64,000 nucleotides of DNA, taken from assembly GCF_018613675.1 (NCBI RefSeq), contig NZ_JAGGPQ010000009.1, positions 62,001 through 126,000 on the forward strand, in the 5' to 3' direction. The position numbers and the translations under genes were made by a program. Shown here in pieces: positions 53,540-62,099 of this stretch. Positions within the stretch are counted from its first letter, which is position 1; each line of letters starts with the position of its first letter. The DNA comes from Arthrobacter sp. ISL-85. Lineage in GTDB: Bacteria > Actinomycetota > Actinomycetes > Actinomycetales > Micrococcaceae. The notes beneath the pieces were generated by a model, which was given only the letters and a program-made list of their open reading frames with translations, made no database searches and was not told the DNA's origin.

Positions 53540-54496
53540 ATGAATCAGGAACCAACTGATTTTGAGCGAAACCGTACGATGATGGCCCTTCGTGCACACC
53601 AACGGGGAGGGCCTGAGCAGCTCATTTATGAGGAAGCGCCGAAACCGGTCCCCGGGCCCGACGAGGTACTAATCGCCGTTCGGGCGGCGGCTATCACCCT
53701 GGCTGAATTGACGTGGCCCGAGACGTGGACAGCTGAGGGTGTGGACCGGACGCCGGTGATCCCCTCACACGAGTTCGCTGGAGTCGTGGCAGAGGGCGGC
53801 GCGAACGTTCAGGAATTCGTTGCCGGCGACTCGGTCTTCGGTTTAGTCCCTTTTGACCGCGACGGGGCTGCGGCTGAGTTTCTCACTGTCCCGGCCGCAT
53901 GCGTTGCCAAAAAAGGGCCACTGGTACCCGACGTGACAGCCGCTGCAGCCGTCCTGCCCGCCCTGACAGCGTGGGAGGCGCTTATTGACCAGGCCGACCT
54001 CCGGCCCGGACAGCGCATCCTGATCCGGGGCGGAGCAGGAGCGGTGGGATCATTTCTCACTCAGTTCGCAAAAGCCATGGGGGCGGAAGTCACCGCGACC
54101 GTACGCTCTGCATCGGCTGTAGGACGGACCAAGAGCCTGGGCGCTGACCATGTCATCACCACCGGGCATTCATTGGACATACCAAGGGTATCGGGCTTTG
54201 ACGTCGTAGTAGATGCAGTAGGAGCTGATGTACCGGAATGGATGTATGCTGCGCCCCGGCCGGGTGGACATCTCATCGTCCTCCAAGAACCACCAAACCA
54301 AGAACTGGCCGCCAAATATGGAGTAACCGCAACATTCTTCATTGTGCGCACGCGCCGTGATCGGCTCCAGCAACTGGCCGCCCGGATTGCCAACGACGAG
54401 GTGGAAGTGGCGGCGGGTCTTATGTTCCCGCTGGCGTCCGGACGAGCTGCCTACGAGGCCAAGCCCTCAGGCAAGACAGTTTTGACCGTCGAATGA
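53540..54496 (+). CDS. NADP-dependent quinone-type oxidoreductase (MDR family)
   Basis: ATG 53540 is preferred over 53528 because GGAGAAG lies just upstream. 318 residues: GroES-like half (PDEVLIAVRAAAITLAELTW; SHEFAGVVAEGG) and the cofactor loop ILIRGGAGAVGSFLTQFA. No zinc ligands. It belongs to the same class as 40039-40956 and 57869-58780 and is preceded by two dyad sites, so it is probably induced by electrophiles or quinones. Confidence 0.9.
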   Translation: MNQEPTDFERNRTMMALRAHQRGGPEQLIYEEAPKPVPGPDEVLIAVRAAAITLAELTWPETWTAEGVDRTPVIPSHEFAGVVAEGGANVQEFVAGDSVFGLVPFDRDGAAAEFLTVPAACVAKKGPLVPDVTAAAAVLPALTAWEALIDQADLRPGQRILIRGGAGAVGSFLTQFAKAMGAEVTATVRSASAVGRTKSLGADHVITTGHSLDIPRVSGFDVVVDAVGADVPEWMYAAPRPGGHLIVLQEPPNQELAAKYGVTATFFIVRTRRDRLQQLAARIANDEVEVAAGLMFPLASGRAAYEAKPSGKTVLTVE

Positions 54497-54694
54497 TGCG
54501 ATCTGGAAACGTTCAGGACGTTCCGAAAGTGTTCAAGCCCCAAGCCTGCGGAGGTCCCCGGCGTTGTAGTCGCCCATTCAAACCCGTGTTAAGACTCTTC
54601 GCAGGGTTGGCACCTTGAGAAGACTGCACTTGGCCGGATAGGTCGGTGTTCTCGACGTCGGTCGGAGACGTGCGGATACCGGATATTTCTCGGT

Positions 54695-55966
54695 CTAGTC
54701 AAGCATGAACACTGGCAAGGTGAAGGTACTTGCCGCGTCAACCTCGGCTCGTACACGCGCAAGCTGTGCGGCATGTTCCCCGAAATAGGCAGAGTCCGAG
54801 CGAACCGAGGAATCCAGGTAATTGAAATAGGCACCTGTTCCCCAGTACGGCTCCATTACGGTTCGAGACTCACGGACGAATTCGTCGTAGGGGGTGGGGT
54901 CGGCTCCCGCGGCAAAAGTAACTGTGTATTGCACCGTAGCGTAGGCATCCCGGTGTCCGAACCCGGTTGCATCCACCGGCAAGTCTCTAACCGCACCCCG
55001 AGGGCATCGAGGGACACTGAGGTTTCCCGTGCACCGTCGAGGTGCTGTCCCAAGAAACATCTTTCGACGAGTTGGGCTGCCCCTCTCTAGTTTGATCAGC
55101 TTATAGGGGACGTGGGAGGTCGCGCTGAACGCTTCCCGCCGCAGCACTCCTCCCGTCTCTGTAGTGCACTGGGAGACGGAGGCGCCCGAACACCCGGCGT
55201 AGGAAAACATCACGTCGAGATAGGACCGATTCGGTTGGACTGCGTTGACGGAGGGTAACCGACGTGTCTTCTCGTGAAAGCGAACCAGGCGCTCATCCAG
55301 CTCAGATTCAGGGCCAATCCAAGTGGCCGTCAGCTGGACGGTGGGGCTCGCGTACGCGGCACCGCTTAGGAGTTTCAGTGTCGACCATAAACGCTTGTCG
55401 GCGTTGGGCGCCCACCGCTGCCACGCAAGGACGACGGCTATGGCGTCAGTGAATTGCCCACTCCATGAGGGAAGTGACGATACGACCTGCCGCCTCCGCC
55501 TCTACAGGCCCACAGCATGTCCGGGTTCTCTTCCCTGTTTGCCTGCACAACCCTGCCGTCTGCCGTCACCAGCTCAACGGACCGCAGAGCGTCCGACGTC
55601 AAGCCATTAGCGCGGGTTAGAACACCCACACCTCCACCAATGGTCAACCCGGTTATCCCTACCGTCGCACATGAACCCGCTGGCAGGGCCCGTGTTTTTT
55701 GCCCCAAGACCTCGTGCATCTGGATAAGGGACATCCCCGCCCCGAACGTTGCCGTGAGGCTGAAATTGCGTAAGCTGTCCCAGAAGCCGTAAGCGCAGGC
55801 CTTCCCAATCCGGCTGTGGCGCTACAGATAAGGCAGTTCCCGATGCGGGCGCAGGGCTCGGTGGGGAAGGGACAGACGCAGCACATGCGTCCAACCCTGC
55901 TGCTGCAGCGCCGCCAAGACCTGCGAAAAGCAAGTTTCTGCGTGTGAATCGGGGCTTCTCGCTCAC
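54695..55966 (-). pseudogene. Secreted FAD-linked oxidoreductase (BBE domain), decayed
   Basis: GTG 55966 begins a Tat-type signal (PRFTRRNLLFAGLGGAAAAG). The FAD-binding domain follows in another frame: QKTRALPAGSCATVGITGLT, IGGGVGVLTRANGLTSDALR and MLWACRGGGG. The C-terminal substrate and BBE part (SYAGCSG-like; TPYDEFVRESRTVMEPYWG; AYFNYLDSS; YFGEHAAQLARVRAEVD) lies in a third frame ending at 54695. Several indels and a stop, plus missing FAD-domain start, make it inactive. It was probably a secreted sugar or alcohol oxidase-like enzyme. Confidence 0.8.
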
Positions 55967-56085
55967 TGTTCCTTCTGTGAGATCGTCTCGGTGCCAGTGC
56001 CGCGCTGCCAAGCGGTAAAGTCCGCCAGTGACATAAAGCAGTAGTAGTCGCAGTAGCGCTCTTTCTCGCGCTCCTCCCGGGTCAT
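55963..56085 (-). CDS. 40-residue cysteine-containing small ORF coupled to the oxidoreductase
   Basis: ATG 56085 encodes MTREEREKERYCDYYCFMSL then ADFTAWQRG. It overlaps the previous tiny ORF by ATGA and the oxidoreductase start by GTGA, so three ORFs are chained by 4-nt overlaps. C-x3-C with tyrosines may bind metal. Composition looks real; function unknown. Confidence 0.5.
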   Translation of the reverse strand: MTREEREKERYCDYYCFMSLADFTAWQRGTGTETISQKEQ

Positions 56086-56150
56086 TGTGCCGATCCCAAC
56101 TGCTCGCGGTGGTTGCGAAACGTGGCTCTCCAAAAGTATGCAGTTTTCAT
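56082..56150 (-). CDS. 22-residue leader-like ORF
   Basis: ATG 56150 with AAAGGAAG upstream encodes MKTAYFWRATFRNHREQLGS plus two residues. It ends in the ATGA that starts the 40-residue ORF. It could be a leader peptide or simply the first cistron of the chain. Confidence 0.4.
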   Translation of the reverse strand: MKTAYFWRATFRNHREQLGSAQ

Positions 56151-56565
56151 GTTGTGACGCTTCCTTTCACGGTGTGCGCTCACGCCCTGAACCCCAGCGA
56201 CACACCGGACGGGACCGATGACTCAGAAGGCATAAACGGATGCAGTTTGCACCTGTATCTTCTGCGTCGATCTTTGGCTCGGTCTTACCAACGAGGTGTA
56301 GGACTTTCTTCTTCGTCAATGCTTATGTAACAGGCCGTGGTCAACCACGGTGTGAAATGCAACGAAACGATGCCTTCGGTTCCATGAACGTAAGGTGCCG
56401 GCGACAGGTCGATCGCAGTCCAACGCAGCCACTGCTTCACCGGCGCGATGCCTACTTCCAGGTCAGAGGTAAGACGGCACGAAGAAATGACGCATATGAG
56501 ATTGCGACAGAGCGTCGATGACCGAAACAAGGGAAGGACGCCCGCAAAAATATAGGGGGTAAACC
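56151..56565. other. Stretch without supported genes
   Basis: It contains the promoter region of the small-ORF/oxidoreductase unit. No other gene recognised. Confidence 0.3.
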
Positions 56566-56868
56566 ATGGCCAACACGAAAAGAAGCTTTATGTCTCGCGA
56601 CCTGACTTTTTTCAATACCAGCGCAACGTTCATCGCAGCGGATAACAAGCTGTCTCACAACGTATCGCCTCCTCTCTCCCTCGAAGTCATTACTGCTGAC
56701 GACCCTGAGAGGACGGACGACAAGCTTAATCGTGCGATCAATCGACTCATACCCATTGCCTTGGAACGCAGGCATGGAATCCGAGTTATCCGGCATGGCC
56801 ACGGCAAATACACAGTGCAAATCGACGTGGAAGTGCCGTGCGGCACGACCATGGAGTCGCGCGATTAG
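56566..56868 (+). CDS. Small protein of unknown function (100 aa)
   Basis: ATG 56566 follows AGGGGG. The C-terminal half, LNRAINRLIPIALERRHGIR then VIRHGHGKYTVQIDVEVPCG, resembles small actinobacterial hypothetical proteins in which a helix is followed by a beta hairpin (GIRVxRHGxGxYTVxLxxEVPxG). The N-terminal part is variable. Function unknown. Confidence 0.55.
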   Translation: MANTKRSFMSRDLTFFNTSATFIAADNKLSHNVSPPLSLEVITADDPERTDDKLNRAINRLIPIALERRHGIRVIRHGHGKYTVQIDVEVPCGTTMESRD

Positions 56869-57054
56869 CTGGGTCGATACTGCAGATTTTCGTCCACGTC
56901 GCCGTGCGGCCCTTTCCGAGCGCCCGTCTGTAGCTGACTCGTGCAACCTTCGCGGCGCCGCAATTCAGGAGTGGATGCGGCCTGAGGGCACAGCTTTGCA
57001 CGAGAGTTGGTTAGATGCTTGGAGTCGACGTGCTCGACCTGGGAAGCGTTTGAG

Positions 57055-57357
57055 CTAGTCTTCGCAATCCACACAGTATGAACGATTGTTTCTCTCCCGC
57101 GCTAATTGCGATCGGTGCCGGACGAGGAAACAGCAATAACAGGTGAACTCGTCAACGCCTTGAGGAACCACCTCCACGATGAGCTCCTCGGAGATAATCT
57201 CGCCACCGGGTGTCAGTCCCGCATCGAGAATGTCGGCTTCGTCCAATTCGTCGACGACCTGGCGGGCATCAATGGCGCTGGCTGACTTCAGATCCTCCAA
57301 GGAACTCTCCTGGGATTCCTTAACGTCCGAACGGGCTTCGTCATACTCCGATATCAA
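57055..57357 (-). CDS. DUF4193 protein
   Basis: The 100-residue protein ends with the family's zinc-ribbon-like motif DEFTCYCCFLVRHRSQLARE and CVDCED. The N-terminus is acidic (KESQESSLEDLKSAS; VDELDEADILDAGL). DUF4193 genes usually occur once, in the core genome; this divergent copy in an accessory region is probably an additional paralogue. Function unknown. Confidence 0.88.
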   Translation of the reverse strand: MISEYDEARSDVKESQESSLEDLKSASAIDARQVVDELDEADILDAGLTPGGEIISEELIVEVVPQGVDEFTCYCCFLVRHRSQLARERNNRSYCVDCED

Positions 57358-57548
57358 TGAGGTGCTTCTTTCTTTCTCTTGTCTATTTCGTGGTCAGTTC
57401 GAGGGACGCGATCCACTGCCCTTCCGGGGATGTTCCTCTTATCGAGGACGTTGGCATTGGGTGCGCTTGGTCCAGACGTAACACCGCGGCCCAAAAATAG
57501 ATCGCGGTTCTTGGATGAGTTTGAGTGTGATGGCGTTACGCGGGTTAG

Positions 57549-57593
57549 GAAGGGAAGCTCCGAGTACGTATTGGTTGCTCGGAGCTTCCCTTC
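57549..57593. repeat. Perfect 16-bp inverted repeat with 13-nt loop
   Basis: GAAGGGAAGCTCCGAG (57549-57564) and CTCGGAGCTTCCCTTC (57578-57593) are exact reverse complements. It lies in a 511-bp non-coding stretch between DUF4193 and the oxidoreductase gene. It could terminate transcription from the oxidoreductase operon, or be an end of a small non-autonomous element. Nothing else in 57358-57868 was recognised. Confidence 0.75.
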
Positions 57594-57868
57594 GCGCCGC
57601 CCTCTCAGATTTGGACAATCGTGAGGTTGGCACCCTCAGGAGGCATGTCGTCCTTTTGAGGGCCGGAAGAATTCAGGCTCGTTTTCGTGCCATTCTTCCG
57701 AAATGAAGGAGGTCCCTAATCATCCATATTCGGTAGGTGAGCCTGCTTTTGGAAGCCGTATGGTTGTCGATGCCCTCTTTTGAGGCGTTAACCCAAGCGT
57801 TCGACCGGACCCTACAAACGCCATCCGCGCACTTGAGGGATGGCGAGTTCATCTGCGCGCGCTGTATC

Positions 57869-58780
57869 TCACAGTTCAAGTACGTGTTTTACCCCGCCTG
57901 AGCGGCCCGCTGCGACTTGATTTGCGATGTCGATGCCGTCCTCGATGGGCGTGGTTTGGACCTCAAGTCCCAGCTTGCCCGCGGCAGCGAGTGCAGCGAG
58001 CTCTGCCAGCATCTGCCCGTCGGGCTGCAGGTACAGGTTCGACGTGGTGACTCCCGCAGCTGAGTCAGGAGCGTCGGACGTTATGGAACACAACCTGCCT
58101 CCTTTCACAATCAGACTCATAGCGTCTTCAGCGGTGCCTGTCGCAGCGATGAGAACGGCGTCGAAGCGATAAGCCGTCTTGTCCGCCCATCCTTCGATGT
58201 GGGTGTCGATAACATCGTGGGCGCCGAGTGCGCGCAGCTTATCCGCGTGCGCGGGTCCGGCGCCGGCGACGACCTCAGCGCCCCGGAGATGTGCGAGTTG
58301 AACGGCAAGTGAGGCGGTTGGGCCGGAAGCTCCGACGACGAGCAAGCGGGTGGAGGGTTGTACCTGGAGCTCGTCGAGGGTTTGCTGGGCGGTAAGACCC
58401 GCGACCGGCAGTGCTGCGCCCAACGCTGGAGTCAGGTTCTCAGGCAACCGTGCCACGTGAGCTGACTGGACAAGGACCTGTTGTGCCCAGGTGCCGCTGC
58501 CACCGGGAAGCGGCGCCTCGTGGACAAGTACAAGGTCTCCGATTCGAAACTCCGTCTCGTCTGGGCTGGTCTTCGCGACGCGGCCCACGGCTTCAACGCC
58601 GAGTGCAGCGGGGAGTATGAGATTCACGTCCCATACGCCTGTATGGAGCAGGGCATCCCATGGGCCGATGCCTGCGGTGATCACGTCTAGGATGAGCTCG
58701 CCGGCCTCCGGCTGACGTGGCTGGGGAAGATCGAGGATCTCGAGTCCCGCATTCGCGGCTCGAACGCCAAGTCCAATCAT
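57869..58780 (-). CDS. NADP-dependent quinone-type oxidoreductase (MDR family)
   Basis: ATG 58780 (AAGGAGAAA upstream) gives 303 residues. Visible: LILDVITAGIGPWDALLHTG, LPAALGVEAVGRVAK, VLVHEAPLPGGSGTWAQQVL and LLVVGASGPTASLAVQLAH (cofactor loop). No zinc ligands. It is the last gene of the AhpD, PEP-mutase-like, nitroreductase, MmcQ operon and fits detoxification of electrophiles. Confidence 0.88.
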   Translation of the reverse strand: MIGLGVRAANAGLEILDLPQPRQPEAGELILDVITAGIGPWDALLHTGVWDVNLILPAALGVEAVGRVAKTSPDETEFRIGDLVLVHEAPLPGGSGTWAQQVLVQSAHVARLPENLTPALGAALPVAGLTAQQTLDELQVQPSTRLLVVGASGPTASLAVQLAHLRGAEVVAGAGPAHADKLRALGAHDVIDTHIEGWADKTAYRFDAVLIAATGTAEDAMSLIVKGGRLCSITSDAPDSAAGVTTSNLYLQPDGQMLAELAALAAAGKLGLEVQTTPIEDGIDIANQVAAGRSGGVKHVLEL

Positions 58781-58811
58781 TGATTTCTCCTTTTTAGTAG
58801 CGAATGTCAGT

Positions 58812-59192
58812 TCATGCTGACGTTTCATCGGCCCATTTATTGGGTCGTTCGGATCTGGGGAGTTTCTCGACCACGAGCTGGTATGAATCGGTGATTAGCC
58901 CCTTGACCAAGTCCCTGTCGATCCCTGGTCCTCCCGCTGCCGTGATCCAGTGTTTTTTGTCCATGTGGTAGCCGGTTGAGATTTCTTCATACTGCGCACG
59001 CAGCAGCACGGCCTCTTCCGGATCGGCTTTGACGACAACTACAGGGTGACCTGGCATGTCGGTCATGAGCATGAAGACCTTTCCCGACACCTTGTATGTG
59101 TCCCAGTTCGGGCCGACACGGTGCTCAACCGTCACCTCCGGCAACCCGCTTGCATGCTCGTCCGCTGTAGCCTGCAGCTCCTTTCCATCCAT
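58812..59192 (-). CDS. MmcQ/YjbR-family protein
   Basis: ATG 59192 has AGAGGAG upstream. The 126-residue product (VGPNWDTYKVSGKVFMLMTD; VVVKADPEEAVLLRAQYEEI; TGYHMDKKHWITA; LITDSYQLVVEKLPR) is a typical MmcQ/YjbR domain, a fold with uncertain DNA-binding or ligand role. It follows the nitroreductase by 66 nt in the same operon. Confidence 0.87.
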   Translation of the reverse strand: MDGKELQATADEHASGLPEVTVEHRVGPNWDTYKVSGKVFMLMTDMPGHPVVVVKADPEEAVLLRAQYEEISTGYHMDKKHWITAAGGPGIDRDLVKGLITDSYQLVVEKLPRSERPNKWADETSA

Positions 59193-59258
59193 GATTGCTC
59201 CGCTCCTCTGCTGTGGTTCCGTCGATGAGTTCGTCATGGCTTAGCTTGTCGGTCCGGT

Positions 59259-59906
59259 TCAGGCGAAGGTGAACAGACGCTCGGACTCCAAACGTGAGAC
59301 CGGGGTTTTGTACTGCTTCGCCTCGTCGGGGTAGCCCAACGCAAGCAGGACGGTTGTGGTGTGTCCGGTCTCGCGGATGTTGAAGGCCTTGTCGACGGTG
59401 ACGGGGTCGAAGCCCTCAAGCGGCATTGCTTCGACGCCGAGTTCCGCGGCGGCCATCATCATCAGACCCATCACCAGGTATGTCTGTTTCTCCATCCAAT
59501 GGTGGGTGTCCTTATAGGTGTAGTTGCGCAGATTGACGAAGTCGCGGGTCATATATTCCCACCGCTCCTGCTTCGCCAGATCCGGGAATCGGCCGTCAGC
59601 CCGTTCTTTCGCGAACACCGATTCCAGGTGATGCTCAGGTATGTCGGCTCGTGTGGTCATGATGATCGTGTGCGAAGCGTTAAGGATTTTTTCACCGTTG
59701 TCGGCGAAACGTTCGCCGAGGTTCGCAGCCAGCTTCTCTTTGCCCTCTCGTGTGGACAGAACATAGAAATGGTTGGGTTGGATGTTCGTCGAGGTAGGCG
59801 CTGAGCGGAGAAATTTCAGGAGCTGTTGAATTGTCTCCTCAGGGATGGTCTTGCTGCCATCGAAGTATCGGCTGAGGTGCTTGTCCATGATCTTGTCGAG
59901 ATCCAT
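59259..59906 (-). CDS. Oxygen-insensitive nitroreductase (NfsB-like)
   Basis: The 215-residue FMN enzyme has APTSTNIQPNHFYVLSTREG (FMN-phosphate binding) and GVEAMPLEGFDPVTVDKAFN, LLALGYPDEAKQ, usual for NfsB-type NAD(P)H nitro/quinone reductases and dihydropteridine reductases. In this operon it probably reduces quinones or nitro compounds. Confidence 0.92.
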   Translation of the reverse strand: MDLDKIMDKHLSRYFDGSKTIPEETIQQLLKFLRSAPTSTNIQPNHFYVLSTREGKEKLAANLGERFADNGEKILNASHTIIMTTRADIPEHHLESVFAKERADGRFPDLAKQERWEYMTRDFVNLRNYTYKDTHHWMEKQTYLVMGLMMMAAAELGVEAMPLEGFDPVTVDKAFNIRETGHTTTVLLALGYPDEAKQYKTPVSRLESERLFTFA

Positions 59907-59982
59907 GAGTGTCTTCTTTCGTAGTGGGAGTATTAGAGGTGCAATTAGGATGAATGCCCCAGGGAGGTCACTCCGGTGAGGA

Positions 59983-60807
59983 TCAGCGCACCGGGCGGCT
60001 GAGCAGGCTGCCTATCCGCTCGAAGTTCATGCCTGTTGTCGCGGTCGCGAGGTCTCCCCGCAGGAGCGCGACGACAGCAGTCTCCAGTGCGCCCATCGCT
60101 TGAACATAGAGCGCCGGTCCAAGGCTGATCCGGCTGACGCCCACCGTGCGCAATTCAGCGACCGACCGCACCGCATCCGCCGGCGAGATGAGGACATTAA
60201 CCGGAGTCGGTGCCACCGCAGTAACGATCGCGCCCAGCGAATCCAGATCGGGCGGAAAAGGCGCAAATACTACGTCGGCGCCGACCTCCGCGAAAGCGGT
60301 GAGGCGGCGGATAGTGTCGTCGAGGTCGGGCCGCCCCTGAAGGTAATTATCCGCGCGCCCGGTGACAACGATGCGACCCTTTGCCGCCGTGACGGCGGCG
60401 CGCACCCGGGCGACGGCGTCGTCGAAGTCACGGATCGGCAGCTCGGGATCACCGGACGTGTCCTCGATGCCAATACCCGCGAGCCCGTGTTCTACCGCAG
60501 CTCTCACGGTGGACGCCACATCCGCGGGAGAATCCCCGTAACCGTCCTCGAAGTCGCCGTTGACGGGCAGTCCCGTCAGGCGAGCGAGCAAGCCGGCGTG
60601 CTCAAGATGTTCCTTGCGGCTGACGTTGTGTCGCCCGTCCAGACGGCCGAGCGACGCTGCAAGGGCAAAGGATGATGTGGCGATCGCCTCGAAGCCCGCA
60701 TCGGCGAAGAGTTGCGCCGAGAGGCCGTCCCATGCGTTTGGCATCACAAGACCGCCCTCCCGCGTGTGCAGGGCCATGAACCTCTCATACAGCGCCGAGC
60801 CGGACAT
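59983..60807 (-). CDS. Isocitrate lyase/PEP mutase-superfamily protein
   Basis: The 274-residue barrel has LVMPNAWDGLSAQLFADAGF, SSFALAASLGRLDG, PVNGDFEDGYGDSP (metal-binding Asp/Glu) and GIGIEDTSGDPE. The normal catalytic K-K-C-G-H loop of isocitrate lyase is absent, as in many PEP-mutase-like proteins of unknown activity. It directly follows the AhpD-like gene (stop and start adjacent). Confidence 0.88.
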   Translation of the reverse strand: MSGSALYERFMALHTREGGLVMPNAWDGLSAQLFADAGFEAIATSSFALAASLGRLDGRHNVSRKEHLEHAGLLARLTGLPVNGDFEDGYGDSPADVASTVRAAVEHGLAGIGIEDTSGDPELPIRDFDDAVARVRAAVTAAKGRIVVTGRADNYLQGRPDLDDTIRRLTAFAEVGADVVFAPFPPDLDSLGAIVTAVAPTPVNVLISPADAVRSVAELRTVGVSRISLGPALYVQAMGALETAVVALLRGDLATATTGMNFERIGSLLSRPVR

Positions 60808-61350
60808 TTAGGCTGGCTCTGTCGTGCTGGCCGGGATATCGACGACGGTCTTGTTCACGTTGTTGAGGTAGTTGGTGAGCAGAGATACCACCGCGGTAGT
60901 GACAATCGCAAGGATCTCCGCGTCGCTGTATCCGGCCCCACGTACCGCTGCCAAGTCCGCATTACCCACCTGTCCGCGGGTCTCAACCACCCGCTGCACG
61001 AATCGAGCCACGGCCGCACGGCGCGGATCAGTGGAGCTTCCCGTGAGCGCGAGCTCAATGTCTTCGTCCGCCATCCCGCCGAGCTTCGACGACGTATACG
61101 TGTGCAGAGCCTGGCAGTAATCGCAGCCATTAGCACGTGAGACGGCAAGTGCGATTGTGTGCCGCGTCTTCGCGTCGAGGAGGCGGGCCACGCTGCTCTG
61201 CAGAGACATCACAATCTCAAGCACGCCGGGGTTGGCCGCCAGCATATTGAACATATCCGGCGCGAAGCCGAAGTGCTTCCGGACCCCATCAAGGATGGTC
61301 CTCGCCCCTGCGGGCACTTCTTCAGGGGCAGGTGCAGTCAATCGGGACAT
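60808..61350 (-). CDS. AhpD-like carboxymuconolactone decarboxylase-family peroxidase
   Basis: The 180-residue product has the redox motif SRANGCDYCQALHTYTSSKL (C-x-x-C-x3-H), as in AhpD and related alkyl-hydroperoxide or thiol enzymes. The dyad at 61379-61394 ends 29 nt before its start, so it overlaps the likely promoter. It is the first gene of a five-gene operon reading to 57869. Confidence 0.9.
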   Translation of the reverse strand: MSRLTAPAPEEVPAGARTILDGVRKHFGFAPDMFNMLAANPGVLEIVMSLQSSVARLLDAKTRHTIALAVSRANGCDYCQALHTYTSSKLGGMADEDIELALTGSSTDPRRAAVARFVQRVVETRGQVGNADLAAVRGAGYSDAEILAIVTTAVVSLLTNYLNNVNKTVVDIPASTTEPA

Positions 61351-61378
61351 TCTTTGTTAACCTCCAAGTATCCGAATA

Positions 61379-61394
61379 TGGACGATTTCGTCCA
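61379..61394. promoter_or_regulatory. Stress dyad site 5 (TetR operator candidate)
   Basis: TGGACGATTTCGTCCA is a 16-bp palindrome apart from the centre. It lies between the divergent AhpD-like operon and the TetR gene, the classical position for an autoregulated operator. Confidence 0.75.
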
Positions 61395-61416
61395 TAACGG
61401 AAGTGAATACCACTCA

Positions 61417-61438
61417 AAGTGGGTTGTCAAGCCCACTT
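61417..61438. promoter_or_regulatory. Second inverted repeat in the TetR control region
   Basis: AAGTGGG (61417-61423) and CCCACTT (61432-61438) flank TTGTCAAG, 20 nt upstream of the TetR ATG. It could be a second operator or the autoregulation site of the TetR protein. Confidence 0.55.
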
Positions 61439-61457
61439 CATTTGCTACAGTTTCGAC

Positions 61458-62099
61458 ATGGAGATCAACGCTCAGTCGGAGGCGCCGCAAAAATTGACCA
61501 GGAGGGGCCGGTCGACGCGCACCCGTATCCTGCGCCATGCCGCGGATCTCATCTACACGGAAGGGGTCCACGCAACGAACAACAAGCTGCTCCGAAGCGC
61601 CGCCGGGGTCAGTGGTTCGCAGCTCACCCATTACTTTCCGAACAAGGAGAGCCTCGTTCTTGGCGTCGTTGAATGGCAGGCCAGCAGCATCCTTGAATTC
61701 CACCGCAGCGAACGATTCGCAGGTTTTGACACCATCGACGCCTTTCAGGACTGGGCAGATTTCTACATCCTTTCCGGTCGGCCATTCAAAGACGGCTGCA
61801 GCCTAGGTGCCCTCGCGAGCGAGATTGTCAAAACTGATCTCGACGTCCGTGACGAGCTCTCGCAGGTCTTCAAGGAGTGGGCGGACATCTTTCGAGAAGG
61901 GCTCGAACGCATGAGGTGCCTCGGTCGCATCGACGCATCGGCCGACCCTGCTCGGCTGGCCCACATGTTGATGGCCGCATACCAGGGAGGGTCGCTCCTC
62001 GCTCAGATCGAAGACGACATCACACCGCTGCGGGACTCGCTGTACGCCGCCGTTGACCATCTTCGATCGCTTACGACACGGCGGGACGATACCAACTGA
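61458..62099 (+). CDS. TetR/AcrR-family regulator of the divergent detoxification operon
   Basis: ATG 61458 gives 213 residues. HTH: RILRHAADLIYTEGVHATNN then AAGVSGSQLTHYFPNKESLV. The C-terminal domain has a cysteine in FKDGCSLGALASEIVKTDLD and another in MRCLGRID, and ends YQGGSLLAQIEDDITPLRDS. This domain type occurs in NemR-like electrophile sensors, where cysteines detect quinones and hypochlorite; that role here is inference. It shares its domain with the TetR at 43093-43737. Confidence 0.9.
   Translation: MEINAQSEAPQKLTRRGRSTRTRILRHAADLIYTEGVHATNNKLLRSAAGVSGSQLTHYFPNKESLVLGVVEWQASSILEFHRSERFAGFDTIDAFQDWADFYILSGRPFKDGCSLGALASEIVKTDLDVRDELSQVFKEWADIFREGLERMRCLGRIDASADPARLAHMLMAAYQGGSLLAQIEDDITPLRDSLYAAVDHLRSLTTRRDDTN

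Noticed and set aside
55200..55240. Palindrome CCGATTCGG near GGACC as a further stress dyad
   Set aside because: It lies inside a pseudogene coding region and lacks the GGACG...CGTCC arms.
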